Assembly: GCF_000502875.1 (NCBI RefSeq)
Contig: NZ_AYWX01000010.1
Span: forward strand, 20,445 to 84,444
Source of the DNA: Mesorhizobium sp. L2C084A000
Lineage (GTDB): Bacteria > Pseudomonadota > Alphaproteobacteria > Rhizobiales > Rhizobiaceae
DNA length: 64,000 nt
Direction: 5' to 3'
Below, in pieces: positions 49,986 to 58,882 of this stretch. Under the pieces are notes generated by a model that did no database searches, had not been told where the DNA came from, and saw only the letters and a program-made list of their open reading frames with translations. The stretch's first letter is position 1, and each line of letters starts with the position of its first letter. Made by a program: the position numbers and the translations under genes.

Positions 49986-51041
49986 CTAAACGGAAACCGG
50001 CGGGCTGAACGCCCGAACCTCGCTGGTGGCGACCAGGCGCTGCAACGAGCCGGGTGCGGCGCCGCCGATCCAGCCGAGCACGGAGCGGGCGAGATCGGAG
50101 CCGGCCAGGCGGAAGTTCTCGTTGACGACGAGCAATTCCGGCCGGAACAGGTGCAACAGGTCCGACGACTGCTTGGACACGACATCGACGTCGCGGCCAA
50201 GCTTGAGGCCGGCATCCTCGATGCCGGCGACGATCGCCAGTGTCGCGGCGGCAGCGCTGCTGACGAAGCCGTCCGGCCTGTTCTCGCGGCGCATCACCTG
50301 CGCGGTTCTGGTCCTGATCTGCTCGATCGTGTGATCGATGGAAACGGTGTTGAACGGAATTTCGCTGGCTCCGACCTCGCTTAGCGCATCGGCAAAGCCG
50401 TTCAGCGTGTGGCCATAATAGGTCAGCCCGGGCGGCGGCGACAGAAGCGCCAGCTTGTGCCTGCCCATGCTCGCCAGGCGGCGCACGGCTTCCATCGCGA
50501 AAACATGGTTGTCGAAGTCATGGTAGGGATGGACGAGGCCCATGTCGGTGCGCCCATGCGTGGCAAAGGGCATGCCGTGCTCGAGCATGTAGCGGGCGCG
50601 CGGATCGTTCGGTTGGGTGCGCGAAATGATGACTCCGTCGGCCGAGCCGGTCTCGACGAGATAGCGGATCGGCTCCATCGGATCCTGCGAGCGGGAATAG
50701 GGCGTGACGATCAGGTGATAGGGCGTTTCGGCGAGCACTTCCGAAACGCCGTAGATGATGTCCGAGACGAAGCTCATGATCTCGCGGTCGGTGTTGAGCA
50801 CGAGGCTGATGACATTGGTCCTGCCGGTGCGCAGACGCACGCCGGCGCGGTTCGGCCGGTAGCCGATCTGCTTGGCGACGAGCTGGACGCGACGCCTGGT
50901 TTCGGCGCCGATTTCCGGGGCATCCTTCAAGGCGCGTGACACAGTGGTGACGCCGAGCCCGGTCATGAAGGCAAGCGTCTTCAACGTCGGCCGTCCCTGT
51001 GCCGAGGTCTCCCCGTTCTTGTCCGTACGCTGTCTGTCCAT
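49986..51041 (-). CDS. LacI-family sugar-operon repressor
   Basis: The 351-residue regulator has a LacI helix-turn-helix (TLKTLAFMTGLGVTTVSRAL, about residues 19-38) with the hinge helix NRAGVRLRTGRT, then a sugar-binding periplasmic-type domain ending in VVNENFRLAGSDLARSVLGW. It is divergent from the sugar transporter operon starting at 51444. Two TG-N-AACGTT-N-CA operators flank the divergent gap and are its probable sites, one at each gene. Confidence 0.92.
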   Translation of the reverse strand: MDRQRTDKNGETSAQGRPTLKTLAFMTGLGVTTVSRALKDAPEIGAETRRRVQLVAKQIGYRPNRAGVRLRTGRTNVISLVLNTDREIMSFVSDIIYGVSEVLAETPYHLIVTPYSRSQDPMEPIRYLVETGSADGVIISRTQPNDPRARYMLEHGMPFATHGRTDMGLVHPYHDFDNHVFAMEAVRRLASMGRHKLALLSPPPGLTYYGHTLNGFADALSEVGASEIPFNTVSIDHTIEQIRTRTAQVMRRENRPDGFVSSAAAATLAIVAGIEDAGLKLGRDVDVVSKQSSDLLHLFRPELLVVNENFRLAGSDLARSVLGWIGGAAPGSLQRLVATSEVRAFSPPVSV

Positions 51042-51140
51042 TCGTCCCGCCCGTCAGGCGCATAGCAGCCGCGAGCCATGTCGGCAATCGCCGCCATAGC
51101 GGTACGATATGCGTTCCAGCCCCGGCAAAGCTCAATATAC

Positions 51141-51152
51141 TGAAACGTTACA
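51141..51152. promoter_or_regulatory. LacI operator near the repressor gene
   Basis: TGAAACGTTACA, inside CTGAAACGTTACAGATT, is a typical LacI/GalR palindrome with a central CG. It lies 100 bases before the repressor gene, which suggests autoregulation. Confidence 0.75.
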
Positions 51153-51412
51153 GATTGCCATATCGAGTTACATGTCCATCGCCACGAGGTGGATGGTTCT
51201 TTTGCGAAACGCATTGGGATTCCAGGAGAAATCGCCTCTGCCGCCGCCTTTTGTCCGTATCAGGCGGCATTTCGGTGTTTGCGCCGCAGCAAACCATGCT
51301 GCAGTGCATGGGAAGCGCGATCATTCATGCGAATTTGTTCGCGGTCCGAAAAAATATCGAGGGCGCTTCGTTGATGGGTTGCACAGCCCGCGCAATTGCC
51401 GTATCGAAAATC

Positions 51413-51424
51413 TGTAACGTTTCA
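51413..51424. promoter_or_regulatory. LacI operator before the sugar ABC operon
   Basis: TGTAACGTTTCA, inside CTGTAACGTTTCAGATT, is the partner of the site at 51141 (272 bases away) and lies 20 bases before the binding-protein ATG. No gene is seen in the 402-base gap 51042-51443. Confidence 0.75.
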
Positions 51425-51443
51425 GATTCTGGGAGGAGCCGAA

Positions 51444-52682
51444 ATGCGATACAAACTTTTGACCGCTGCGCTGGCAGCGACGGCCGCGTTGCAGTTTGCC
51501 GGCCAGGCGGCCGCGACGGACCTGGAAGTCACCCATTGGTGGACGTCGGGCGGCGAGGCGGCGGCGGTTGCGGAACTTGCCAAGGCATTCGATGCAACCG
51601 GCAACCACTGGGTGGATGGCGCCATTGCCGGCTCCGGCGGCACGGCGCGGCCAATCATGATCAGCCGCATCACCGGTGGCGATCCGATGGGCGCCACGCA
51701 GTTCAACCATGGCCGGCAGGCGGAGGAACTGGTGCAGGCCGGCCTGATGCGCGACCTCACCGACGTCGCCACCAAGGGCAAGTGGACTGATGTCGTCCGG
51801 CCGAAGAGCCTGCTCGACGGCTGCACCATCGACGGCAAGATCTACTGCGTGCCCGTCAACATCCATTCCTGGCAGTGGCTGTGGCTGTCCAACGAAGCCT
51901 TCGCGAAGGCCGGCGTGCCGTTGCCGAAGGACTGGAATGAATTCGTGGCGGCAGCGCCGGCGCTGGAAAAGGCCGGCATCATCCCGCTCGCCGTCGGCGG
52001 TCAGGCCTGGCAATCCTCCGGTGCCTTCGACGTCCTGCTTGCGGCTGTGGGCGGTACGGACACATTCCTCAAGGTCTACAAGGACAAGGATGCCAAGTTC
52101 GCCGCCGGGCCCGAAGTCGCCAAGGTCTTCAAGGCCGCGGACGATGCCCGCAAGATGGCGAAGAACACCAATGTGCAGGACTGGAACCAGGCGACCAACC
52201 TGGTCATCACCGGCAAGGCCGCTGGCCAGATCATGGGCGACTGGGCGCAGGGCGAGTTCCAGGTTGCCGGCAAGACCGCCGGCAAGGATTATACCTGCCT
52301 GCCGGGCCTTGGGCTGAACGAGGTCATAGCCACGGGCGGTGACGCCTTCTATTTCCCGCTGCTCAAGGATGCCGACAAGAGCAAGGCGCAGGAGGTGCTG
52401 GCCGAGACGCTGCTCGATCCCAAGACGCAGGTTGCCTTCAATCTAAAGAAGGGATCCCTGCCGGTGCGCGGCGACGTCGATCTCAATGCGGCCAACGACT
52501 GCATGAAGAAGGGCCTCGCCATTCTTGCCAAGGGCGCCGTCATGCCGTGGACGGACCAACTGCTTTCACAGGACACCCAGAAACAGAAGGAAGACCTTTT
52601 CGCCGAATTCTTCGCCAAGCCGGAACTGACCATCGAAGACGCGCAGAAGCGCTTCGCCGACCTCATCGCTTCGGCGGACTGA
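51444..52682 (+). CDS. Sugar ABC transporter substrate-binding protein (glucose-binding type)
   Basis: The 412-residue precursor has a signal peptide of about 24 residues (cut near AAA-TD). The mature part DLEVTHWWTSGGEAAAVAEL, GGDPMGATQFNHGRQAEEL and NIHSWQWLWLSNEAF resembles glucose/mannose-binding proteins of the CUT1 class. GGGAGGAG precedes the ATG. A stem-loop with 11-base arms follows the stop. The sugar is uncertain. Confidence 0.9.
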   Translation: MRYKLLTAALAATAALQFAGQAAATDLEVTHWWTSGGEAAAVAELAKAFDATGNHWVDGAIAGSGGTARPIMISRITGGDPMGATQFNHGRQAEELVQAGLMRDLTDVATKGKWTDVVRPKSLLDGCTIDGKIYCVPVNIHSWQWLWLSNEAFAKAGVPLPKDWNEFVAAAPALEKAGIIPLAVGGQAWQSSGAFDVLLAAVGGTDTFLKVYKDKDAKFAAGPEVAKVFKAADDARKMAKNTNVQDWNQATNLVITGKAAGQIMGDWAQGEFQVAGKTAGKDYTCLPGLGLNEVIATGGDAFYFPLLKDADKSKAQEVLAETLLDPKTQVAFNLKKGSLPVRGDVDLNAANDCMKKGLAILAKGAVMPWTDQLLSQDTQKQKEDLFAEFFAKPELTIEDAQKRFADLIASAD

Positions 52683-52701
52683 CGCTGGAGGCAACCCGCC
52701 T

Positions 52702-52735
52702 CATTCCCGGCCTTGCGAATGCAGGGCCGGGAATG
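52702..52735 (+). terminator. Stem-loop after the second CUT1 binding-protein gene
   Basis: CATTCCCGGCC and GGCCGGGAATG are perfect 11-base arms with a 12-base loop, 19 bases after the stop codon. No T run follows, so it is probably an mRNA-stabilising or attenuating element. Confidence 0.65.
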
Positions 52736-52763
52736 CACCGCCCTTACCCAGCCGGCTGACGAG

Positions 52764-53651
52764 ATGAGCAAGAGCGAACGCCCCAACCTTCTGTTCCGCA
52801 ACCTCAATGCGAAGGTCGCCTCGATCCCGATGATCCTCACCGCCATGGTGGTTTTCGTCGGCGGCACCGTTTGGACGGTGCTCTATTCCTTCACCAATTC
52901 GAAGCTCCTGCCGCGCCTGAATTTCGTCGGGCTCGACCAGTATTACCGCCTGTGGGCGGCGCCGCGCTGGCTGATCTCGATCGAGAACCTGTTGATCTAC
53001 GGCGCGATCTCCCTGGTGTTCTCGCTGGTCATCGGTTTTCTGCTTGCCGCGCTGCTCGATCAGAAGATCCGCTTCGAGGACACGTTCCGCACGATCTTCC
53101 TCTATCCTTTCGCGCTCTCCTTCATCGTCACCGGCCTGGTCTGGCAGTGGTTGCTCAATCCGGATTTCGGCATCCAGCATGTCGTGCGGGACTTGGGCTG
53201 GACGAGCTTCAGCTTCGACCCGCTCTACAATTCCAGCATCGTCATCTACGGCATATCGATCGCTGCGCTGTGGCAAGGCACCGGGCTCATCATGTGCCTG
53301 ATGCTGGCCGGCCTGCGCGGTATCGACGAAGACATCTGGAAGGCGGCGCGCGTGGATGGGATCCCGATGTGGAAGACCTATCTGTTCATCGTCATCCCGA
53401 TGATGCGGCCGGTCTTCATCACCACGCTCGTCATCATCGCTTCCGGCATCGTCAAGGTCTATGACCTGGTCGTGGCCCAGACCAGCGGCGGCCCGGGCAT
53501 CGCATCCGAAGTGCCGGCCAAATACGTCTACGACTATATGTTCTTCGCCCAGAACCTCGGCCAGGGTTTTGCCGCCTCGACCATGATGCTGCTCTCGGTG
53601 GTGACCGTCATCGTGCCTTGGGCCTATCTCGAGTTCGGGCGACGCAAATGA
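52764..53651 (+). CDS. Sugar ABC transporter permease (MalF type)
   Basis: The 295-residue permease has six hydrophobic helices and the EAA-like loop WKAARVDGIPMWKTYLFIVIP. The start MSKSERP at 52764 is used; the in-frame extension from 52713 runs through the stem-loop and lacks support. It overlaps the next permease by four bases (ATGA). Confidence 0.9.
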   Translation: MSKSERPNLLFRNLNAKVASIPMILTAMVVFVGGTVWTVLYSFTNSKLLPRLNFVGLDQYYRLWAAPRWLISIENLLIYGAISLVFSLVIGFLLAALLDQKIRFEDTFRTIFLYPFALSFIVTGLVWQWLLNPDFGIQHVVRDLGWTSFSFDPLYNSSIVIYGISIAALWQGTGLIMCLMLAGLRGIDEDIWKAARVDGIPMWKTYLFIVIPMMRPVFITTLVIIASGIVKVYDLVVAQTSGGPGIASEVPAKYVYDYMFFAQNLGQGFAASTMMLLSVVTVIVPWAYLEFGRRK

Positions 53652-54586
53652 GCATTGCAGACATCACCGCTCAAGCAAGCACTGCCGCCGGCGCGCGCCA
53701 GGACATCGCCGGGCCCTACGGTCCAAAGCCGCGCCGCGTGATTTCGCGCCGCAACGTCTTCCTCTACGGCACATTGTTCGTCATGGCGGTCTACTACCTC
53801 TTGCCGCTCTATGTCATGGTCGTCACCTCACTCAAGGGCATGCCGGAGATCCGGCTCGGCAACATCTTCTCACCGCCGCTCGAGATCACCTTCGAGCCGT
53901 GGGTCAAGGCGTGGTCAACGGCCTGCACCGGCCTTAACTGCGACGGGCTCTCGCGCGGTTTCTGGAATTCGGTGCGGATCACCGTGCCGTCGGTGCTGCT
54001 GTCGATCGCCATCGCCTCGGTGAATGGTTATGCACTGGCCAATTGGCGCTTCAAGGGCGCCGACACGTTCTTCATCATCCTGATCGTCGGCGCCTTCATT
54101 CCCTACCAGGTGATGATCTATCCGATCGTCATCATCCTGCGCGAAATCGGCCTCTACGGCAGCCTCAGCGGGCTGGTGATCGTCCATTCCATTTTCGGCA
54201 TGCCGATCCTGACGCTGCTGTTCCGCAATTATTTCGCATCGATGCCGGAAGAGCTGTTCCGGGCGGCACGCGTCGACGGCGCCGGCTTCTGGGGCATCTT
54301 CCTGCGCATCATGCTGCCGATGTCGCTGCCGATCTTCGTCGTCGCCATCATCCTGCAGGTGACCGGCATCTGGAACGACTTCCTGTTCGGCGTCGTCTAC
54401 ACCCGCCCCGACACCTATCCGATGACGGTGCAGCTCAACAACATCGTCAATTCGGTGCAAGGCGTGAAGGAGTACAACGTCAACATGGCCGCAACCATCC
54501 TGACCGGGCTTGTGCCGCTGATCGTCTACTTCATTTCCGGCAAGCTTTTCGTACGCGGCATCGCCGCCGGCGCGGTGAAGGGGTGA
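53648..54586 (+). CDS. Sugar ABC transporter permease (MalG type)
   Basis: The 312-residue permease begins with about 45 polar residues, then six helices, and has the loop FRAARVDGAGFWGIFLRIMLP. A segment with two cysteines (STACTGLNCDGLSRGFWNS) lies in the first outer loop. Such a Cys pair is common in glucose-type permeases of this group. It shares one base with the start of the ATPase gene. Confidence 0.9.
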   Translation: MSIADITAQASTAAGARQDIAGPYGPKPRRVISRRNVFLYGTLFVMAVYYLLPLYVMVVTSLKGMPEIRLGNIFSPPLEITFEPWVKAWSTACTGLNCDGLSRGFWNSVRITVPSVLLSIAIASVNGYALANWRFKGADTFFIILIVGAFIPYQVMIYPIVIILREIGLYGSLSGLVIVHSIFGMPILTLLFRNYFASMPEELFRAARVDGAGFWGIFLRIMLPMSLPIFVVAIILQVTGIWNDFLFGVVYTRPDTYPMTVQLNNIVNSVQGVKEYNVNMAATILTGLVPLIVYFISGKLFVRGIAAGAVKG

Positions 54587-55689
54587 TGGCGATGACGGCA
54601 GCCAACGATACCAGCGTTTCGATCCAGGACCTGTCGCTGAATTTCGGCGCGGTGACCGTCCTGGAGACGCTCAATCTCGATGTCGCCGATGGCGAGTTCA
54701 TCGTGCTGCTCGGGCCGTCCGGCTGCGGCAAGTCGACCTTGCTCAACTGCATTGCCGGCCTGCTCGATGTCTCCGAAGGCCGCATCTTCATCAAGGGCAA
54801 GAACGTCACCTGGGAAGAGCCCAAGGACCGCGGCATCGGCATGGTGTTCCAGTCCTATGCGCTCTATCCGCAAATGACGGTGGAGAAGAACCTGTCCTTC
54901 GGGCTGCGTGTCGCCGGCACGCCAAGAGAAGAGATCGCCAAGCGGATCGCGCGGGCGGCTGAAATCCTGCAGATCGAGCCGCTGCTGCAGCGTAAGCCGG
55001 CCGCACTTTCCGGCGGCCAGCGCCAGCGCGTCGCCATCGGACGGGCGCTGGTGCGCGATGTCGACGTGTTCCTGTTCGACGAGCCGCTGTCCAATCTCGA
55101 TGCCAAGCTGCGCGCCGAACTGCGCGTCGAGATCAAGCTGCTGCATCGCAAGCTGCAGAACACCATGATCTACGTCACCCACGACCAGATCGAGGCGATG
55201 ACGCTGGCCGACCGTATCGCGGTGATGAAGGGCGGCGTCATCCAGCAGCTCGATGCGCCGCAGACCATCTACAACCGTCCGGTCAACCGCTTCGTCGCCG
55301 GCTTCCTCGGCTCGCCCGCAATGAACTTCGTCGATGGCCGTCTGGAAGACGCGGACGGCGGCTGGCGGTTCGCGGCCGAGGATATCAAGATCCCGCTCGG
55401 CACTTACGACTTTGCCAAGCCTCCGGCTCCAGGCCCCGTCACATTCGGTATCAGGCCCGAGCATGTCAGCCTGAACAGTGGCACCGGCTGGCCGTTCTCG
55501 ATAGCCGCCAATGTCGAGGTGGTCGAGCCCATGGGCTCCGACACGCTGGTCTGGCTGAAGCTTGCCCAGCAGAATTTCAGCGTCCGGGTGACCTCGGAAC
55601 GCACGCCCAAGAACGACGAGGCGGTGACGCTTGGCTTCGATCCGATGCGCGCCTCGCTTTTCGACACGGCAACCGGCACACGCATCTAG
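54586..55689 (+). CDS. Sugar ABC transporter ATPase (MalK/UgpC type)
   Basis: The 367-residue ATPase has Walker A GPSGCGKST, Q-loop VFQSYALYPQ, signature LSGGQRQRVAIGRA, Walker B VFLFDEPLSNLD and switch VTHD, then a TOBE region. It starts at ATG 54586, overlapping the permease stop (TGATG). Unlike the 4.8 kb operon, this system has a single ATPase gene and a canonical signature. Confidence 0.92.
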   Translation: MAMTAANDTSVSIQDLSLNFGAVTVLETLNLDVADGEFIVLLGPSGCGKSTLLNCIAGLLDVSEGRIFIKGKNVTWEEPKDRGIGMVFQSYALYPQMTVEKNLSFGLRVAGTPREEIAKRIARAAEILQIEPLLQRKPAALSGGQRQRVAIGRALVRDVDVFLFDEPLSNLDAKLRAELRVEIKLLHRKLQNTMIYVTHDQIEAMTLADRIAVMKGGVIQQLDAPQTIYNRPVNRFVAGFLGSPAMNFVDGRLEDADGGWRFAAEDIKIPLGTYDFAKPPAPGPVTFGIRPEHVSLNSGTGWPFSIAANVEVVEPMGSDTLVWLKLAQQNFSVRVTSERTPKNDEAVTLGFDPMRASLFDTATGTRI

Positions 55690-55742
55690 CTTCCGAGAAC
55701 CAACCTTCCAACGACAATCCCCAAGCGAAACGGACAGAGACG

Positions 55743-56489
55743 ATGAATTGGTCATTCCAACTTTACAGCGCCCGCAATTTCCAACCCTGGGACGGTGTGC
55801 TCGCCACGCTCGGCAAGCTCGGCTACGCTCAGGTCGAAGGTTTTGGCGGCGTCTATGATGATCCCGAGGCATTCCGTGCCGAGCTCGACAAGAACGGGCT
55901 TGCCATGCCGACTGGGCATTTCTCGATCGACGCTCTCGAGAACGATTTCGACGGCGTGCGCAGAACCGCCGACGCACTCGGTATCACGCTGCTCATCTGC
56001 CCTTTCCTGATGCCCGACCAGCGGCCATCCGACGCCGCCGGCTGGAGCGGCTTTGGTGAGCGTCTGGCAAAGGTCGGCGACGCCGCGAAAAAGGCCGGCT
56101 ACGGCTTTGCCTGGCACAACCATGATTTCGAGTTCAAGAAACTTGCCGACGGATCGGTGCCGCAGGACCACATCCTGTCATCCGCGCCCGATGTCAGCTG
56201 GGAGATGGACGTGGCCTGGGTGGTGCGCGGCGGCGATGATCCGTTGCCGTGGATCGAGAAACACGGCAAGCGCATCAGTGCCGTCCACGTCAAGGACATG
56301 GCCAAGCCGGGCGAGGGGCTGGATGAGGATGGCTGGTCGGATGTCGGCCATGGCACCATCGACTGGGCCGGTCTGATCAAGGTGCTGCGTGCCAAGAGTG
56401 CTGCCCAATACTACGTCATGGAACAGGACAACCCCAACGACATCGAGCGTTTCGCCCGCCGCTCCATCGCAGCCGCCGAAACCTATTAG
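55743..56489 (+). CDS. Sugar phosphate isomerase/epimerase-family TIM barrel
   Basis: The 248-residue xylose-isomerase-like protein has FAWHNHDFEF, SWEMDVAWVVRGG, SAVHVKDMAKPGEG and VMEQDN, which provide the His, Asp and Glu residues of the metal site. It comes 53 bases after the transporter ATPase and 11 bases before a Gfo/Idh gene, so it belongs to the LacI-controlled operon. It is smaller than the three related proteins at 20-24 kb. The reaction may be on a keto-sugar or a glycoside derivative (inference). Confidence 0.88.
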   Translation: MNWSFQLYSARNFQPWDGVLATLGKLGYAQVEGFGGVYDDPEAFRAELDKNGLAMPTGHFSIDALENDFDGVRRTADALGITLLICPFLMPDQRPSDAAGWSGFGERLAKVGDAAKKAGYGFAWHNHDFEFKKLADGSVPQDHILSSAPDVSWEMDVAWVVRGGDDPLPWIEKHGKRISAVHVKDMAKPGEGLDEDGWSDVGHGTIDWAGLIKVLRAKSAAQYYVMEQDNPNDIERFARRSIAAAETY

Positions 56490-56500
56490 GAGCAATCAGC

Positions 56501-57643
56501 ATGGCAAAGAAACTTGGCATCGGCGTCATCGGCTGCGGCAACATCTCGAAAGCGTATTTTTCGCTGGCGCCGCTGTTTCGCGGCATCGAGATGCGTGCCT
56601 GCGCCGACATCAACATGGAGGCGGCCAGGGCTCGGGCGAAGGAGTTCAAGCTGCGCGCCGAGACCGTCGAAGACCTGCTCAGGGCCGACGACATCGACAT
56701 CATCGTCAACCTGACCATCCCGGCGGTGCATTATGAGGTGTCGAAGCAGATACTCGACGCCGGCAAGCACGTTTATTCGGAAAAACCGTTCGTGCTGTCG
56801 GTCAAGGAAGGGCTCGACCTTAAGAAGCGGGCGCAGAAAAAGGGTCTTCGGATCGGCTCGGCGCCAGACACTTTCCTCGGCGGCGCGCACCAGCTGGTGC
56901 GCAACCTGATCGACACCGGCAAGCTTGGCAAGGTCACGAGTGGTACCTGTCATGTCATGGGCCACGGCATGGAGCATTGGCACCCCAATCCGGATTTCTT
57001 CTTCCAGCCGGGCGCCGGTCCCGTGCTCGATATCGGACCGTATTACATCACCAATCTGATCCAGCTGATCGGGCCGGTGAAGCAGGTCGCGGCCTTCGCG
57101 ACGACGCCGGCCAAGGAGCGGACGATCAGTTCAAAGCCGCGCGCGGGTGAAAAGATACCGGTCAACACGCCGACGACCATCCATGGGCTGCTGGAGTTCG
57201 AGAACGGCGCCGTTATCACGCTCAACACCAGCTGGGACGTCTGGGCTCACGGCCACGCGCCGATGGAACTCTATGGCGAGACAGGCACGGTGTTCGTGCC
57301 GGATCCGAATTTCTTCGGCGGTGACGTTCGCTTCACCGACGCGGCCAAGCCGGTCAAGAAGCTGCCGAACTGGCCGCATCCGTTCGGCGTGCCCAACGAG
57401 ATGCATTCGCAAGGCATGATGGCCAACTACCGCACATCAGGCCTCGCCGATATGGCGGTGGCAATCGCGGAAGGCCGGCCGCACCGCTGTTCGATGGAGC
57501 TGGCGCTGCACGCCGTCGACGTGATGACCGGGCTGTTGCGTTCCGGCGAAACCGGCAAGTTCGTCGCCATGCAGACCACCTGCGAACGGCCGGCGGCACT
57601 TGGCGTCAAGGAAGCCAAGGCGCTTTTGGCGAAGAAGAAATAG
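56501..57643 (+). CDS. Gfo/Idh/MocA-family oxidoreductase
   Basis: The 380-residue dehydrogenase has the Rossmann motif GVIGCGNISKAYF, the Lys-Pro motif HVYSEKPFVLS and the active-site part GPVLDIGPYYITNLIQL. It would oxidise a sugar or glycoside with NAD(P). AGGAGCAATCAGC precedes its ATG. The pairing with an isomerase-family gene and a sugar importer repeats the pattern at 21-24 kb, although the two dehydrogenases are not close copies. Confidence 0.9.
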   Translation: MAKKLGIGVIGCGNISKAYFSLAPLFRGIEMRACADINMEAARARAKEFKLRAETVEDLLRADDIDIIVNLTIPAVHYEVSKQILDAGKHVYSEKPFVLSVKEGLDLKKRAQKKGLRIGSAPDTFLGGAHQLVRNLIDTGKLGKVTSGTCHVMGHGMEHWHPNPDFFFQPGAGPVLDIGPYYITNLIQLIGPVKQVAAFATTPAKERTISSKPRAGEKIPVNTPTTIHGLLEFENGAVITLNTSWDVWAHGHAPMELYGETGTVFVPDPNFFGGDVRFTDAAKPVKKLPNWPHPFGVPNEMHSQGMMANYRTSGLADMAVAIAEGRPHRCSMELALHAVDVMTGLLRSGETGKFVAMQTTCERPAALGVKEAKALLAKKK

Positions 57644-57657
57644 GCAGCACACCTCAA

Positions 57658-57685
57658 CCCTCTCTCCGTTTCGACGGAGAGAGGG
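57658..57685. repeat. Palindromic element between dehydrogenase and aldo/keto reductase genes
   Basis: CCCTCTCTCCGT and ACGGAGAGAGGG are perfect 12-base arms with the loop TTCG, followed by TAAGGGTGAGGGGCA, as is typical of a rhizobial repeat. It probably forms a stable hairpin in the mRNA. Confidence 0.7.
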
Positions 57686-57763
57686 TAAGGGTGAGGGGCA
57701 GAGCCAACTCGCCGCGTTGTCGCGATGCAGCCGACCGGCTCGTTTCCATTTGAGGATTTTCCG

Positions 57764-58810
57764 ATGCCCTACACGCCTGCCGAAAACCGCTATGAAAAGA
57801 TGATCTACAACCGCTGTGGCCGCTCCGGCCTGAAGCTGCCGGCAATCTCGCTGGGGTTGTGGCATAATTTCGGCAACGACACGCCGCACAAGACCAAGCA
57901 GGCGATCGCGCGCAAGGCCTTCGACCTCGGCATCACGCATTTCGACCTCGCCAACAATTACGGTCCGCCGCCCGGTTCTGCCGAGACCGCTTTCGGCGAA
58001 ATCCTGCGCACCGACTTCGCCGCCTACCGCGACGAACTGATCATCTCGACGAAGGCCGGCTACGAAATGTGGGCCGGCCCCTACGGCGAATGGGGCGGGC
58101 GCAAATACATTCTGGCCAGCCTCGACCAGAGCCTGAAGCGCATGGGGCTCGACTATGTCGATATCTTCTATTCGCACCGTTTCGACCCCGACACGCCGCT
58201 GGAAGAAACGATGGGTGCGCTCGACCATGCGGTGCGCTCGGGCAAGGCGCTCTATGCCGGCATCTCGTCCTACAATTCGCAGCGCACGCGCGAGGCCGCC
58301 GATATATTGAAGCAGCTTGGCACGCCTTGCGTCATCCACCAGCCGAGCTATTCGATGCTGAACCGCTGGGTGGAGGAAGACGGCCTGCTCGACACGCTCG
58401 AAGGGCTCGGCGTCGGCTCCATCGTGTTCTCGCCGCTGGCGCAAGGCATGCTGACCAACAAGTATCTCGGCGGCATTCCGGACGGCAGCCGTGCTTCCCA
58501 GGGCAAGTCGCTGAAGACAGCCTTCATCAACGACAAGACCATCGCCAACATCAAGGCGCTCGACGCCATCGCCAGCAAGCGTGGGCAGACGCTGGCGCAG
58601 ATGGCGCTGGCCTGGGTGCTGCGCAAGGGCAGGGTGACCTCGGCGCTGATCGGCGCCAGCCGGCCGGAGCAGGTCGAGGACTGCGTCGGCGCGCTCAAGG
58701 TGCTCGACTTCAGCGATGCCGAACTCGCCGAGATCGATACCTACGCCCGGGAGTCCGATATCAATCTGTGGGCAGCTTCGGCCGAGCGCAAAGGCCCGCC
58801 GCGAAAATAA
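57764..58810 (+). CDS. Aldo/keto reductase, YghZ-like
   Basis: The 348-residue enzyme resembles the E. coli YghZ/GpR group: MIYNRCGRSGLKLPAISLGL, HFDLANNYGPPPGSAETAFG (Asp and Tyr), ISTKAGYEMWAGPYGEWG (Lys) and FYSHRFDPDTPLEETM (His). YghZ reduces L-glyceraldehyde 3-phosphate and methylglyoxal; whether this copy does so is unknown. The ATG at 57764 has GAGGA seven bases upstream. It is followed by a clear terminator and so ends the operon. Confidence 0.9.
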   Translation: MPYTPAENRYEKMIYNRCGRSGLKLPAISLGLWHNFGNDTPHKTKQAIARKAFDLGITHFDLANNYGPPPGSAETAFGEILRTDFAAYRDELIISTKAGYEMWAGPYGEWGGRKYILASLDQSLKRMGLDYVDIFYSHRFDPDTPLEETMGALDHAVRSGKALYAGISSYNSQRTREAADILKQLGTPCVIHQPSYSMLNRWVEEDGLLDTLEGLGVGSIVFSPLAQGMLTNKYLGGIPDGSRASQGKSLKTAFINDKTIANIKALDAIASKRGQTLAQMALAWVLRKGRVTSALIGASRPEQVEDCVGALKVLDFSDAELAEIDTYARESDINLWAASAERKGPPRK

Positions 58811-58835
58811 ACCACTCAAGCCGGCAAAATAAGAG

Positions 58836-58858
58836 CGGCGGGCACTCCCGCCGTTTTT
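58836..58858 (+). terminator. Rho-independent terminator
   Basis: CGGCGGG and CCCGCCG pair around CACT and are followed by TTTTT, 25 bases after the aldo/keto reductase stop. Confidence 0.85.
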
Positions 58859-58882
58859 CATGGGAAGCCAAATGGCCGCGGT

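Noticed and set aside
51109..51417. Small gene in the LacI divergent gap
   Set aside because: Several short frames are open, but none has a ribosome site and protein-like composition. The gap is better explained by the two operators.
57437..58861. 474-codon minus-strand frame
   Set aside because: It is the shadow of the aldo/keto reductase and the end of the Gfo/Idh gene, both with clear active-site motifs.
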